Source of the DNA: Monilinia fructicola
Lineage: Eukaryota > Ascomycota > Leotiomycetes > Helotiales > Sclerotiniaceae
Direction: 5' to 3'
Assembly (NCBI GenBank): GCA_008692225.1
Contig: VICG01000001.1
Location: forward strand, 2,339,001 to 2,403,000
Length of the DNA stretch: 64,000 nt
The notes under the pieces are model-generated. The model saw nothing but the letters and a program-made list of their open reading frames with translations. It was not told where the DNA came from and searched no databases. How positions within the stretch are numbered: position 1 is the stretch's first letter; each line of letters starts with the position of its first letter. A program made the position numbers and the translations under genes. Shown one piece after another: positions 1 to 12,400 of the stretch.

Positions 1-1456
1 CAGTATACAGTAGATGCTTACCACTTTAGATCTTACCAGCGATCTTACCCAGGAAGTACCTAGGGTCCACTTCAAAATCTGCACCCCAACAGGCAGTGGC
101 ATTTTGCTGGAAACCATAAAATCCAATCCTCTGTTTCACTACACGTCCACTATAACGAATGAGCAACCCTGATTGGTTGAATCTGAGAATATTCCACCAA
201 AGCCAAGCCAAGCACCAATCTCTGAGTGACCCCAGTCATCTAATCTTCCCTCAGGATCAATACAAATGTTATAGTTTATATGCTTTAGAAATGGGATCGA
301 TATCGATTATGCACATACGTCAATGAGCAAAGTACACGTTCTTCGCATCAACGATTGTCACTTCAACCGTCGGTGACATGTAACACAAGAAACATTCGAT
401 ATATTGTGGATACCGTATGGAAACAACTATCACACGGAGTAGGTTAGTTTGAAAAAAAGACCACTTTTTTGAGCGGCAAAGTTACTGACTGCCCTGTATC
501 GAATTTGACCAAAACACGAGGGAACATGGGTGCCAATTTGTTACTCTATCACTGATTGATACGATAGATAGATCATAACCATCATATATCCCAGGTCATT
601 TATCATTATTTGGGACTTGTACCTGCGTCAGTGCATCATAATGAACAAAATATAACCAAAAGTACAGAACTGTACTTACTGTAATCATCACAAACCCGTA
701 ATTGGCTATCCACTCGTGCCACTCTTCTCCCACTCTTCCACTTTTACCATCAAATTTTAAAATGGATATTGTCTCTGCTATAAGTAGTTAGCACTCTATA
801 AGAAATAGGAATAAGGACGAGTCACGAGCGAATACGACAACGTTATTTCTTGCCCTTTTTGATTGGAATGGCACGGAATTACTCGTGTTAGCCTCCCTGC
901 TTCCTTCCCTGCCCCCTTCATTCACAATGCTGAAGACTTCGCTTAACCAATTAGATTAGGAATTAGCTTCTGATGATACAAGGTTTGTTTGACCACGTCC
1001 CCCCCCCGCCGCCCCTAATAGCTTACAGAGACAAGGCTGTGTGTCCGGAATTCGAGTTTGACACCAGTTACCAGCCCACTCAGCACGCGGAAGAGCAAAA
1101 TAAATTTATTAATGAAATAGGTGGAATCCCCAAAATTAGGTACTCTTCTCCGTAGTCTTCCTTCCCGCTTCATTGTTCCCATATTTGCTTCTTATTTATC
1201 AAGCATCCCATCCCCTCTTTCCTCTTAAATACCTGGAATTCCTCTCCACGTCTTGGCATTGATTTTCTATTTCATCATCTGTCTTCCTGAAAAGTGGTTC
1301 CTCCCATCGAACAGGTTCATCTTTCGTTTGAACCTTCTATAACTCAACCCACATTCGCTTTCCATCCTACATCGTTTCGTACTTGAAGTCTTGTACTTTA
1401 CTTTGTACTCTAATCAGCATATCCTCTCACACATCATCTATATCACAAGCTACAAG
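1..1456. other. 5' flanking spacer of the Crh-like gene
   Basis: No convincing coding region is visible here. Reading frames are short and show no recognisable domain. A C-rich run of ten or more pyrimidines lies near 1001-1015. The last 250 bases before the gene at 1457 are pyrimidine-rich (many CTTCC/CATCC words), as is common just upstream of starts in filamentous ascomycetes, so this part probably holds the promoter and 5' leader. I see no unambiguous TATA box. Confidence 0.4.
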
Positions 1457-2685
1457 ATGCGTTCGTCGATACTATCAGCATCCGCTGTTGTCCTTCTTTC
1501 AGGGCTTGCCAGCGCGCAAACATTTACTGAGTGTGATCCAACAAAAAAGGGTAAGTTGGTCAAATCACCCCAGACGAAAAGCAAACATGACTAACCATCC
1601 TGTAGAATGCCCTGCAGACCCGGCCATTGGAGGTCGTCAAGTGACCGACTTTACAGCCGGCAAGAGTGATTTCTGGACGCTAGCAGAAGGAACCACCGTG
1701 ACATACGACAATTCACTCGGTGCCAAATTCGTCATTAACAAGGCTACCGATGCACCCACTATCAGCAACGTTGGATTTATCATGTTTGGTAGCATAGAAG
1801 TGTGGGCTAGAGCCTCGCCAGGAAATGGTATCGTCAGTAGTTTCATCCTCGAATCTGATGATCTGGATGAGATCGATTGGGAGTGGCTTGGTTACAACAA
1901 TACTGTTGTCGAGAACAACTTCTTCGGAAAGGGTAACACTACTACCTACAACCGTGCCGAATACCCATCAGTTGCTACACCCATCGACACCTTTCACAAC
2001 TATACTATTGACTGGACCTCCAAATCAACCATCTGGTACATTGACGGACAAGCCGTCCGAACGCTAGCTTACGATGACCCACTTACCATTGGCGGAACCA
2101 ACTACCCCCAAACCCCCATGCAAGTCAAGATGGGAAGTTGGGTCGGATGCGCCTCCAAAGAAGCTGAAACCAATCCCGCTTCTCAAGGTACCTGTGAGTG
2201 GGCAGGAGGATCTGCCGATTTCACAAAGGCTCCCTTCACCATGTATGTCAAGAATGTCACAATTCAAGACTACGGATGCGCTACAGAATATAGCTATGGC
2301 GACAAGACTGGATCTTATCAATCCATCAAGAGCACCGGTGGCTGTAGCAAAGACGGCAAGCCCAATTCACCATCCTCCTCTTCCTCTTCCTCTTCTTCCT
2401 CTTCCAAAAGCTCAGCATCTGCCTCCTCCGGCTCATCCTCCCACCGCCACCAGCGGAACCTCGGCATCTGGAATTCCCACTGGAACTGCAAGTGTAACAA
2501 CCCTTTCCACAGGTGCCAAAGCCACCGCCACCCCATCCGCCTCAGGAACATCTACCAGTTCGTCAACCGTGGCTCAAGTTACTACATCGGACGGAAACTC
2601 TATCAAGAAACCCAAGCACGAATATGGCATGCTTGATCTCGGTGTGATGGCTTTGGGTCTTGGACTTGGTTATCTTGTCATGTAA
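1457..2685 (+). CDS. Crh-type GH16 cell-wall glucan-chitin transglycosidase, GPI-anchored (one intron, one frame break)
   Basis: Crh enzymes link beta-glucan to chitin in the fungal wall; this is family knowledge. Exon 1 is 1457-1550 and encodes a signal peptide (about residues 1-20, ending ..GLASA-Q). Intron 1551-1605 starts GTAAGT and ends TGTAG, and joins TKK to ECPADP. Exon 2 carries the GH16 core with the catalytic motif DEIDWEWLG (about residues 115-125), then conserved WYIDGQ and YVKNV segments, a Ser-rich linker, and a hydrophobic tail ([14 protein letters not shown]) fitting a GPI signal. The frame changes by one base in the Ser/Pro linker, near 2439: the upstream frame gives ..ASSGSSS and the downstream frame gives [11 protein letters not shown]. 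Without that skip the protein ends at 2636 in unrelated sequence and loses its GPI signal. Restored length is about 390 aa. No GT-AG intron fits the break. Family assignment is firm; the break may be an assembly error. Confidence 0.88.
2374..2440 (+). repeat. TCC/TCT-rich microsatellite in the Ser linker
   Basis: A run of TCC and TCT triplets encodes the poly-serine linker of the Crh-like enzyme. The reading frame of the gene shifts by one at its downstream edge (about 2439), so replication slippage or a sequencing indel in this tract is a natural cause. Confidence 0.6.
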
Positions 2686-3299
2686 AGCACATAACATGGC
2701 CTTGTGCTTGACTTGAATTTGTTTTGTTTCGAAGAGAGTGTACAGTACGACAATGTATCTACCGGTAGATACGATAGAGAAAAAGAAATGGATTTTCGGC
2801 TGCTATATTGGGACACGGTTGGTTAATTTTTGAGCGGGTCATATCAAATTCTAAGCATAGGTTACGATGGGCAATTATGATATACCGAACCATGGCGAAT
2901 GTGTTGGGGGGGGTTTTAAAGTTTTCAGGGGTTCGATCTTCCACATTGTTTACCGAAGAAGAAAGAGACGGGTAGAAAGGGGCATAGCGTATTATTTTCA
3001 AAGCATTGCATAGTAGAGGGAAAGGAGTTCTCGATTCATTTCGACATCTATACCATTCAGCGTTTATTTCTCATTCACATAGCGGTTTAATAACTCTGAT
3101 CTAGAGAAGACAAATAAAAAATATTCTAAATATATACTTATCCTCGTCAACGTCTTTGGGATTCCACTGAAAGCATTGAATCCATGTTTCTACTACACTC
3201 ATCCATACTCACTACCTCATCCCAGGGTCACTTCCTTCCTCCGCCCCACCTCATCAAATCTACCACAATCCCATCCTTCACAATTCCAAATCTGACCTC

Positions 3300-3600
3300 A
3301 TCCCATCCCATCCCATCTCATCTCACCTCATCTCGCCATCCCATCCCACCCCCTCTCATCTCCACCCCTCCAACCACAACACAAGATCCCCCATCCATCT
3401 CCTCCCCACCTCCTAACCCCCCCCCCCCCCACACACATCACCGCGCACACACTGCCAGTATCATATCCGCAAATCCGCAAATTCGCAAATCCATAAATCC
3501 CCAACCCCAACCCGTCATCCACAAACCACAACTCTCAAATCGAGATGGTATTTCCATCCCCATCCCCATCCCCATCCCCATCTCCATCTCCATCTCCGAT
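3300..3600 (+). repeat. CATCC/CATCTC pyrimidine-rich simple repeat
   Basis: Repeated CATCC and CATCT words from 3300 to 3360 are followed, at about 3551-3597, by a cleaner hexamer tract: CATCCC units that turn into CATCTC units. The strand asymmetry is extreme (C/T-rich, nearly free of G). Confidence 0.7.
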
Positions 3601-4004
3601 TTTACCTCAAGAGCCAATACATGCTCCCCCAGCCTAACCCAACCCAACAATCCACAGCCAGAGAACCAACCAACCAACCAACCACGCGAGCCAGAGCTAT
3701 ACTAGAGGAGTGGCCATGATGAGATAGATGTCCGTACGATTAACGATTAACAAGTAACGATCAACAACTAACAACTAACAACTAACAACTCCCTCTTTCT
3801 CTCTTCATCCCTCTCCCTCCCTACAAACAGATAACGCATCTTCTACTCTACAATTATAGCTTGCTTCTCCTCCTCCTCCTTGTCCTTGTCCTTGTCCTTC
3901 GTATCCACGATTGATCGAGTCGGGAAATATGAATGGTGTAGATGATGTTGGTTTGTTGGTTTGTTGTATAAGGTGTGAAGGGGGAGGGGAGGAGATATCC
4001 TATA

Positions 4005-4112
4005 TATTATATATATATACATATATACATATATACATATATACATACATACATATATACATATATACATACATACATACATAACATACATAACATACAT
4101 ACATACATCACA
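4005..4112 (+). repeat. (ATACATAT)n / (CATA)n microsatellite
   Basis: Alternating ATATAC and ATAC units, with a short ATAACATAC variant near 4080-4100. The Tyr-Ile open frames on both strands here are by-products of the repeat. Confidence 0.8.
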
Positions 4113-5075
4113 CTTAACTATAAACACATACAAATAAAAAGGTTCCAATCTCTACAAAAGATTTTTCCCCAATCTTGCAATACTGCCGAGTGTATCCGCA
4201 AACTGAAATATCGACAAGGGTTCTCAGATCCTTCCGGATCTTGAAGAAAGGAAAGGCACTTACAAAGTAGGAACAATGTATGTCGCAACCGAGTCTCAAT
4301 TCAATCAGGATTTAGTATCATTATCTACGTCATCTCTTTATCATGCTGGGTAGTACTCTGCGTATAAAGTCTGATCTTTCTTCGCTCTGCAAAGCACCAG
4401 CTTATCTACCATTTGAAGCTTTGCTTCCCATCCCACATCGTCCATTCCAGAACCCTCTTGGTATTTCCATTATCCATTCATCAATCCATAAGACGTGGCC
4501 CATCCACTGAATTTGACTCCCCTCCAACCTCATTTACTTCTTCACATCCTCCAATCATTCCCTCACATCATATAAATTCCCGTTCCAACTCCCAGGCCCA
4601 GGTCCAAGTCCCCGCAGAACCCAAGCACGCATGCTAAAACTTGATTCGACCCATAACATATGTTGGTCGTCTTTGAAAATTTCATTCGAAAGTAGAAAAA
4701 AGTAGGTATCAAAAACCTGATCGAGAATGGATCCAATGCAAAATGAGATATAGAAAAAAAAAACCTTGGGTATAACCTTCTCTCCTTCCTTCCACCGATA
4801 TGCCAAACAATTTGATTTAATGCTTGTAATTTTTTGAATATGTTCGTATTCTCGACGTCGCTGGCGTGGATGCATGATAAATATGCAAAAATCAAAAAGC
4901 ATGAAAGTTTGGTTTGCTAACACTGCACCTGCAAATTTGGAAGACAAGGTGTATGAAGTCGGCATTATTATTACAGTCACGTTGTATTGTGTGTATGCGT
5001 CTTGGTAATTATAAGTACGCCTAGGGCACCTGTCCGAAGTCGTAGATGTTTGTTTGATCAGTAATCGATATTCAA

Positions 5076-8000
5076 CTAATCAAAGAATGATTCCTCGTCT
5101 ATTAGATCTAAGTTCTTCCGTTAGTATATGTTATCACTTGAAACTGCCTGTACTACTCACGAGAATCATTCTCCTTCAGTTTATTGGCGGATCTTTTCTG
5201 GCCTAAACCCATGCCCATACTGAACATGCTACTTTCTCTCCTGTTGGTTTTGGAGGCTGGGCTTTGATCATAGAATGGAGCTCCTAGTGTATTTGCCCGA
5301 CCACCATACTCAGGCCCAGACATTGTGTTGAAACCGGCAAATCCTGGGCCTTGTTGACCAAAAGATTGCTGGTTAAAGGAGGGAGTCGGGAGGTCCTGTT
5401 GGAACTTTTGACGTCGGGGAGAGCGAATATCTTCCGGAGACAAAGCGGGCGCAGTGACTGTTACTTCTACTGGTCGATGTTCATGGTCATCAGGTTCCTG
5501 CTCAAAGATACCATCATATTGTTGCAAGAAGAGCGCAAACACAGGAGCTGGGATGTTGAGGGTTGGCGAAAACACAATACCGACATTTCGAACAGTCATC
5601 TTATTTGTGTCTGAATGATTGATGATGTTGATAAGGAACCCGGCAAGGTATCTAAGCAGAATGTTGTTTGCTCGTGGTAGCCTATGGACCAGACCATTGA
5701 GAGCACTTATTTTTTCATTTATGTCGTGAAGCTCTGTGACAGCAATAAATTCGAGATGAAGTTCGCGAGTTAAAATAGTGGTTGGCAGTTCTCTCAGGTA
5801 CAACTTCAATAGAGAGGCTACGGCATGTATGTCATAGTACTGATCATCCGTAACCAGATTGACATCTCCCTCCACATTGAAACGTTCCCGAAGCTGCCTG
5901 ATGACGATGTTGGATCCACTCAATCTAAAAATTCCTTCTTCACCTGCTGCATTCTTTGCATCCAAATATTCAATGCATCGATATATGACAGCTGGAAGCT
6001 CAACTTGAACGTCGGCCGGGTGATTGTACCTCACCGCTTCTGCTAATGGGGCCCCAAAAACAGGTCGAATCGGACCATGCTGTTCGTATGCCATCTGTGA
6101 CAGGTTATGATTTGAGACGTTAACTGTCATATCTTGAAGGTCTGCTGACGGCCTTGGTCTTGAGCCAAAGCCAAAAAAGCTCCTCTTTTTCTGCTTAACC
6201 TTTTCATCTGGGGCCGATGGTCCTGGCTTGTTTCCCCACGAACCTGCGTCCTGGATTGGGTGAGCATTCTTCGGGCCCGAAATCGATTTCATCGATTGTG
6301 ATTGTGGTAGTGACATTGGATCTCTTTCGTGGCCATAAGTTGGGGGTGATGGCGTGCCCGAGTTCTTTATTCTCGATCCATGGAGAACGGTACCTTGTTT
6401 TCCTGCATCATAACCAGCTGCGCGTAAATCGTTACTGCCCTCACTCATCTTCCCCTGGCCACTTCCCTTCCTCCTACTGTGGGGATGAGAGATGCTTGAG
6501 CCAGAGCGAGTATGATTTGAACTCTCGTCTTTATAATCGACATACTGAAGAAGAGCCTCGACCCATTCATCACGCTCTTTATCGCTCTCAGCGCACAGAA
6601 CGTGTCGTACGAGGCTAGAAGAATCCTTCCTCTTCGGCTCCAAAATTAAAAAGGCATGGCGATACTGATTGTCAACGTCCTCAGAGTCCCGAGAAGGAGA
6701 TGAGCCATCAGCTTGTTGCGACTGTTTTCCGATCTGAGCACTCTGGAGTTTAATCGTTCCGAGATGTGGCCCCCCAGGTGACTCGTAATATTTGAACACA
6801 GGGCCGTCCAACACAAAGAACCGTGCCTTCCAACCTCCAAAGTTTTTACCCTTCTTGGTTAGGTAGCCATTCTTGAGAGGCCTACCACCTGGTCCAGTCT
6901 TCACGGGACTTTCGGAACCTGTATCGCTACTTGGCGTCAAGTCATCAGCATTTGGCTCCATGGTATTCGAGGATAAATATCGACAAATTTCTAGCGCAGC
7001 TTCCGTGTCCAACTCTGTATTAAGAATCTCATCAAGGTAATTGTCTAAAGCGGTACGCCTAGCGTCTATCTTAGCTGGCGAATGGCCGCTGAAAAGATAT
7101 TTATCGGGTGTTCTGGCTGTGACAGTTGGGCATTGCTTTAAAACTTGGTCCAAATATACCAATGAGGCGGAATCTTTCTCCACTCGCCATAACTCTTTGC
7201 CATCTGATCGTGCAAATACTGCAAGCGTGAAAACAGGATCCGTCTCAAGATTTGCGGGGAACATGAGACTAGCTCTTGATGGCTTCAAACGTGACGAAGC
7301 TACCTTCACGTCTATTGAGGGTAAAGCATTCGGTGGTAGAAGTAAGTCTGGGTATTCTTCGGTAACAAGGCCTTTGTAGATCACATTACCGGAATGACTG
7401 GGGGCAGGGGAATCACTTGGACGTCTCTCATGAACACTTTCATTGACAAGAGTTTCTTCAGATTTGAGAGTGTTGAGAGTTTCCTCGGATCGCTTAGTAA
7501 TCACTAATGGCTGTGGCGAAACTAGAACAAGAGGCTCCGCTCGGGGCGCACGAGGAGAAGCGATGGACATTGGAGTACCTGGAGGGAGAGGGATCGGCTG
7601 TCGTGGAGCTCGCGGTGATAATGGTATAGCACCAGGAAAAGCGCCCATGCCTCGAGCTGATAATGGAGGTGAAGCCATTGACGATTGAGCTGAGTTGGTT
7701 CTCGGGGATATACCCATTGGCCTTGGACTCTGCGGGAGACCAGGGCTCATCAATGGAGGTGACATCATTACTTTCTTTAGTGAAGGGGACTTTGATGCAC
7801 TCAACATTCCCGCCAAGGAACCAGTACTCTCATCTTGTGGGGAAAGAGTCCGTAAATGAGCATCTGGTGGTGAAATTGGCACAGTTTGGTCGAGGACTTA
7901 AAGGCATCGCTGGTATAACTTCTTGAAGCGTAGACAATGATTTTGGCGTTCCTTTCACACTGCCTTTCGAACTTTTCTTCGAGAGGCTCCTTGCCTCTGC

Positions 8001-9716
8001 ATCTTGAGCCGCTGCAAGCTCTCGTACCCTGTCATCTTCTTCTCTAGTCTTCCGTCGGCCTCTTTCGGTGAATGTTGGGATCTCTTCAACCTCCAGTATA
8101 TCATCATAGTCCGAATCAGTCTCTTCTTTTGTCTCCGAAGCCTGGCGTAAATGAATACTGGGTCCGGTCTTTTTGCCAAGATTAAGTGGTGCTGGAGGGG
8201 CTTTCCTCGGTGGTGGAAATTTGGGAGGTCCACGATCGACCTTGGGCGGTGATTCCACGATAGCTAATGGGGGGCCTTGCGATGAGATGGGAGGAGGGGG
8301 TGGTGAGCTTGGAGGTGGCCCGCGTGGGGCTTCCGAAGGAAGATTTCTCGAAGGTGGCACGGCTGCATTATATGGTACTTCGGTGGTCACCGGTTGGTTC
8401 TTCCGTTGAAGTTGAGATGCCTCGAATCCGAGAGGGGGAGATTCAGGATTGTATTGTTGGAATGCATGCTTAGTCGGCGAAGGCATCTTATGCTCCGCTG
8501 CTACCATATTTGACTGAGCTCCTGCCACAGGAGGGGTGGTTGGATAGGGCGCTAAAGCAACACCCATGGGTGAATTCTGCGTATGGGAACCATCCTTTGA
8601 TGATCCATCAGAGTTCAAATACCCGTCAATACTCTTTTGGGCTGAGATATCGGCGACCTTTGATTCTGAAATCACCGACCCTGATTCTGACATTGGACCT
8701 TGTGTAGAATCAACAGGTGACGGATGAGCATTTTGTGTGACGCTTTCCTTCAGCTTTTTCCTGTATCGTTCTTTATCCTTTAGAGCTCGCTCAAGATCCT
8801 TATTCAAACCCAAGATCATAGCTCTTTGCTTATCCACTAGACGCCATAATTGTGAATTCTGTGCGGTTTGTGATTGCTTTTCCTTGACCAAGTATTGTAT
8901 AGCCGCTTCGGGCGACCCTGCGGCTTGAATGAGTTGTGCAACATCAAATTGAGGGCTCAAGCCTTTCAGGTCCTGAGAGTTTTTGTACGAATGTCCGCCG
9001 CTCGAGATTGAAGAAATAGCGGAATCAATTGATGAAGTTCGAGGAGGTTGTCGACCCATCTCGACACGATGGGCAGGTGTAGCAGTTGCCATCGTGGGTG
9101 GTTTACCCGTAGGTGAGGTCGAACCCACGTTTGTCAGGACAGGATCTGAGACGCTTCGTACGGTTGCATTCGAACTTGCTTCCTGTAATGGTCGGCCAAA
9201 TCTGGTGTCGAGTGAGTAGATTGATTATACACGTGAGATTAACAAGTACCTCGAATTGCCCTGTATCTTCGGCGGTTTGACGCTTTCTTCAGTGATATAA
9301 AAGTCCTTCTCGGTCGCTAATAAATCATCAAGGCGCTCTTTCGGCGAACGAGGCTCCTCCAGAGAACTCGGACTTTCTCTCGTACTTATGAAGGCGTGTT
9401 GATCCTTAGAACCTCTCATAGGAAATGCAGTTCTTGTTGGAGTGACACTACTTGAAGGTGATCTAGGAGTGGTACTTGTTTGTAGAGGACTGGGAGCAGC
9501 CTTGCGCAGGGACCTAGGACAAGTATGTAAGTGCCCGTAACGAGAAGCGGCTCAAGATTGAATGAAAGTAGCGTACCTATTGCGCGTTTCCAAGACCGTC
9601 GAAGAATTGTTTGCCAAGTGAGGAAGTTGAGTGCGACCAGCAGTGGGGCTTTCTTGTGGCAGGTAATGTAGATGCGTATCAAAAGGTCTTTCGGCCTGTT
9701 GCGAAAGCTGTGACAT
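5076..9716 (-). CDS. Bem3-type RhoGAP with PX and PH domains (four introns' worth of evidence for five exons' order; one frame break)
   Basis: A GTPase-activating protein for Rho/Cdc42 that acts at sites of polarised growth (family knowledge). Exons on the minus strand are 9716-9577, 9513-9250, 9201-5161 and 5107-5076, so three introns are seen. Every junction keeps phase, for example ETRN-R-SLRK and GNS-R-FGRP. The order is a disordered N-terminus, a short coiled coil near 8750-8870 (LEKALKDKERYRKKLK-like), a proline-rich stretch, a degenerate PX domain (about 7000-7330), a PH domain (about 6600-6870, GYLTKKGKNFGGWKARFF) and RhoGAP (about 5560-6050) with the arginine-finger motif GIFRLSG. 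The short last exon is inferred: donor GTGAGT, branch TACTAAC, acceptor TTAG at 5160-5108, giving the end HLIDEESFFD. The frame shifts by one near 7890-7905, between PLSP and TVPISPP; no good intron fits. An upstream frame extends to about 9962 without ATG, so the start at 9716 is my choice. About 1490 aa. Confidence 0.85.
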
Positions 9717-10369
9717 CGCCAGGTATGCTCGTCGGCTGCCGACACTCCTCAGACTCACTATGCATTCATATGCAGAGATGTTTTGGACTTTTGGATTGAG
9801 CACCAATTGGTTGTGGGCGGGGCTGATGACAAGGAAGAAGGGTCGTCGGTCCTCTTGCAAATTTTGGTGGCGCCTGTCGCTGTTACTAGGTTCAGTTTCG
9901 AAATGACTTTGAGCGAGTCGATTCGACGTCGCACGTTGTTTGCTACCGTAGAATCTGTTCACGCAATGATGTTCAAGGACGGAATAGTGTAAAAATAGGA
10001 AACTCGAAACCGGAGGTGAGAATGTATCGAGTTAGGTCCGGGCGCGGGAAATATTATTAGAAAAAGATTATTAGAAGAAAGATTACGAGAAGATTAAATA
10101 TTTGAGTTGTTTAATATGAGAAGTGGTTGCGGATTTGTGTGAGTCGTGAGTTTGGTAATAATCTGGAAGTTGTGACTGGGTGGTCGCAGTCATGTATGTA
10201 TGTATTGGGTACAGATTGGTGAATCTACCGTAGCTCGTACGAGGATGTTCGTATCTACTACCTATTAGGTAGATGGGAGGAGTTGAGGATATCAGACCCT
10301 TAGTTTGGAATGATATTATGGTTTGAGAGGTTTCAATTGCTTTTGGTATATGATGAGCAGGTAGAGAGA

Positions 10370-10482
10370 CAAGTATGGACGAGTATGGACGAGTATGGGC
10401 AAGTATGGGCAAATATGGGCAAGTATGGTATGGGCAAGTATGGACGAGTATGGGCAAGTATGGGTAAGTATGGATGAGCAAA
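10370..10482 (+). repeat. 10-bp minisatellite, GAGTATGGRC-like
   Basis: About ten head-to-tail units of ten bases of the type (C/G)AAGTATGGGC or GAGTATGGAC, with small variants and one shortened unit near 10428. Period and sequence are plain by eye. Confidence 0.85.
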
Positions 10483-10773
10483 CATGGACATGAATGTATG
10501 AATGTATGAGTGTATGTATGTCCACGGGTATGTATGAATTGTACGTATATGGGTTGTATGTACATCCATACAGAAGGAGGAGGCTAGATCTGGATCTGAA
10601 GACAAACAAGTATTGGAAATTAATAATAATAAAGGTTAATAAGGTCAACATCAAAGTAAAGTTGCATTTTGTGATGCGTTCATGGGACCTCACGTCAGCG
10701 AGCTCTGTATGGTTGGCTGGCTTGGATGAGATAGGAATAGTATGGTTTGTATGAAGATGGATACAAATGTATG

Positions 10774-11181
10774 TACGGAGTAGATTGTATGTAAGGAGTG
10801 AGGAGTGAGGAGTGAGGTGAGAGGTGAGGTGTGAGGAATGAGGAGTGAGGTGTGAGCACTGTGAGGTGATGAGCAGCGAGGAGGATAAAAGATTGTGTGT
10901 GGTTCTGCCTCTACTCCGTATTAACATGAGAACGAACAGGTGATGAAATGATTGGATGGTTCTTCTTCTCAGTCCCTTGCAAGATTGACCATTTGAGATG
11001 ATTAATTGGAGTATTACGGAGGACCTAGGTACAGTATAGTACAGTACTGTACTGTAATAATAATATCAATGACAGATATACTTAATATATATCCTTGCCC
11101 TTCTTTCTTCAAGAGTGAGTGGTGAATTGAGTGAAGCTGGGAACGATGTGATGTACTCTGTATATTAGTGTATACTCCGTA
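10774..11181. repeat. Cluster of the dispersed nonamer TACGGAGTA
   Basis: Exact copies at 10774-10782 (+), 10912-10920 (complement) and 11173-11181 (complement); near-exact TACGGAGTG at about 11484 and 11524. Four more exact copies occur elsewhere in the window, all outside genes (21372, 50232, 50999, 61241). Confidence 0.6.
10793..10862 (+). repeat. GTGAGGA-type tandem repeat
   Basis: Degenerate 7-8 bp units (GGAGTGA, GGTGTGA, GGTGAGA) repeated across 70 bases. Purine-rich on the plus strand. Confidence 0.75.
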
Positions 11182-11249
11182 GTCATGTATAGACTATGGA
11201 GGAGACTATTTGTTACCTTTGGCTATATCTAAGGTTAATCAGGATTACA

Positions 11250-11322
11250 TGGTAAAGGGTAAAGGGTAAAGGGTAAAGGGTAAAAGCTAAAAAGTAAAAG
11301 CTAAAAGGTAAAGAAAGGGTAG
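11250..11322 (+). repeat. (GGGTAAA)n heptamer and derived (AGCTAAAA) units
   Basis: Four or five perfect GGGTAAA units, followed by related AAAGCTAAAAAGTAAAAG units. This is not the telomere unit (TTAGGG) and it lies inside the window, so a telomere is not implied. Confidence 0.8.
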
Positions 11323-11639
11323 AGGAAAGTCAAAGTCAATCCACAACAACCTTGGAAGTCCATTCCAATTACTCTGTATCTGTAACCTTATTAGCTCGAC
11401 TGTAAATATCCATAATTGAAAATTCTATTTCAATCTGTCCACCAATAACATTGATTACATCATTCATTGATGTTAGAACTACGGAGTGTACGATACCACG
11501 ATACGACGATACTACCTAGTGTATACGGAGTGCTCAACTAATAATATATTAGACCAGTGGATCTCATCTTGAAGGATTCATTCTTCATCTTCAGTACTAG
11601 ACTTTTCAAGCTTTTCCCCCATGGCAGATTGAATGGTGT

Positions 11640-11716
11640 GGACGTGGACGTGGATGTGCTTTTGTAGATGTAGATATAGATGTAGATGTAGATGTGGATG
11701 TCGATGTGGATGATGT
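11640..11716 (+). repeat. GATGTG/GATGTA hexamer repeat
   Basis: Hexamer units GATGTA, GATATA and GATGTG follow a GTGGAC stretch. Degenerate at both ends. Confidence 0.7.
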
Positions 11717-12400
11717 CAATTTCATTATTCCAAGTTGTTGCTAAACATTTGTTCTTGGAATATCGTCGAAGATAATTAATCCCTAGAGACCGTTATGTAT
11801 GTATTTTACCTATCACATCTTCTCTCTACTACAGCATAGGCAGATACATTCTATATGGTGCATTCTAATTACCCCATCGCAAATAATAAATAACCTCAAG
11901 GGTTACTTTACTGTACTTACCCCTTCATCGTTCGGTTACTTTCCTATCCGACTACAGTATGAGTGAGTAGTCTATTACGACACAACCTACCTACCTACCC
12001 CTACTCACCGAAATAGAAATATGATCAACCAACGAATCAAGATCATCCATAAATGTGATTGGACTTCTTTACCTCACAGATTGATCTTCAAAATAATCTT
12101 TCTCCAATGCTCAGTGTGCAATGCAGGCGGAGTTCATTCGTTAAACTTGTGCAGGTACGCAGCACATGTCACAACACATGCAGGTCTTATCAACCAACGG
12201 ACAAACCCAATCCAGACCTTGCAGAAAGGAAAAATAGAAAAGAATTAAAATTTATTGAAACCTTGCCTTAATTACCTTACCTTCTTACTTTACCTTCTTA
12301 CCTTACCCTACCTTTCCTCCACACTTCGAATTTCCCTTTCATCATTCTAATATCGATGTATACTTGCCAATAACAATACTCCATCAGTACTCAATCGCTT

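Larger units (their letters stand above)
2686..5075. other. Spacer between convergent genes, rich in simple repeats
   Basis: The Crh-like gene and the RhoGAP gene converge on this 2.4 kb. It holds the 3' region of the former, then long pyrimidine-rich and tetranucleotide-rich DNA. Open frames at 3184-3705 and 3843-4244 are translations of repeats (Pro/Ser/Ile-rich or Tyr-Ile) with no domain and are not called as genes. From 4250 to 5075 I see only short frames and no feature I can support. Confidence 0.5.
9717..12400. other. Upstream spacer of the RhoGAP gene with several minisatellites
   Basis: Beyond a possible 5' exon or leader of the RhoGAP gene (9717-9990), this 2.7 kb shows only repeats and short frames. 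The minus-strand Tyr/His/Thr-rich frames at 10083-10927 are translations of the AGTATGG repeats. Copies of the nonamer TACGGAGTA or its complement TACTCCGTA lie at 10774, 10912 and 11173. No gene is supported. Confidence 0.5.

Noticed and set aside
2925..2945. B-box-like GGTTCGATC suggesting a tRNA
   Set aside because: No matching A box or foldable cloverleaf upstream.
3184..4244. Pro/Ser-rich and Tyr/Ile-rich open frames
   Set aside because: Driven by CATCC and ATACAT repeats; no domain, no splice context.
7866..7906. A 34-nt intron (GTCCTC..CCAG) in the RhoGAP gene
   Set aside because: It would restore phase but is shorter than fungal introns usually are, has a poor donor and no branch point.
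10370..10482. CRISPR-like array
   Set aside because: Units are contiguous and 10 bp long without spacers, and the genome is eukaryotic.
10083..10927. His/Tyr/Thr-rich minus-strand frames up to 203 codons
   Set aside because: By-products of the 10-bp AGTATGG repeat and its flanks.
11250..11322. Telomere-like GGGTAAA repeat
   Set aside because: The unit is not TTAGGG, the array is short and internal, and genes lie on both sides.
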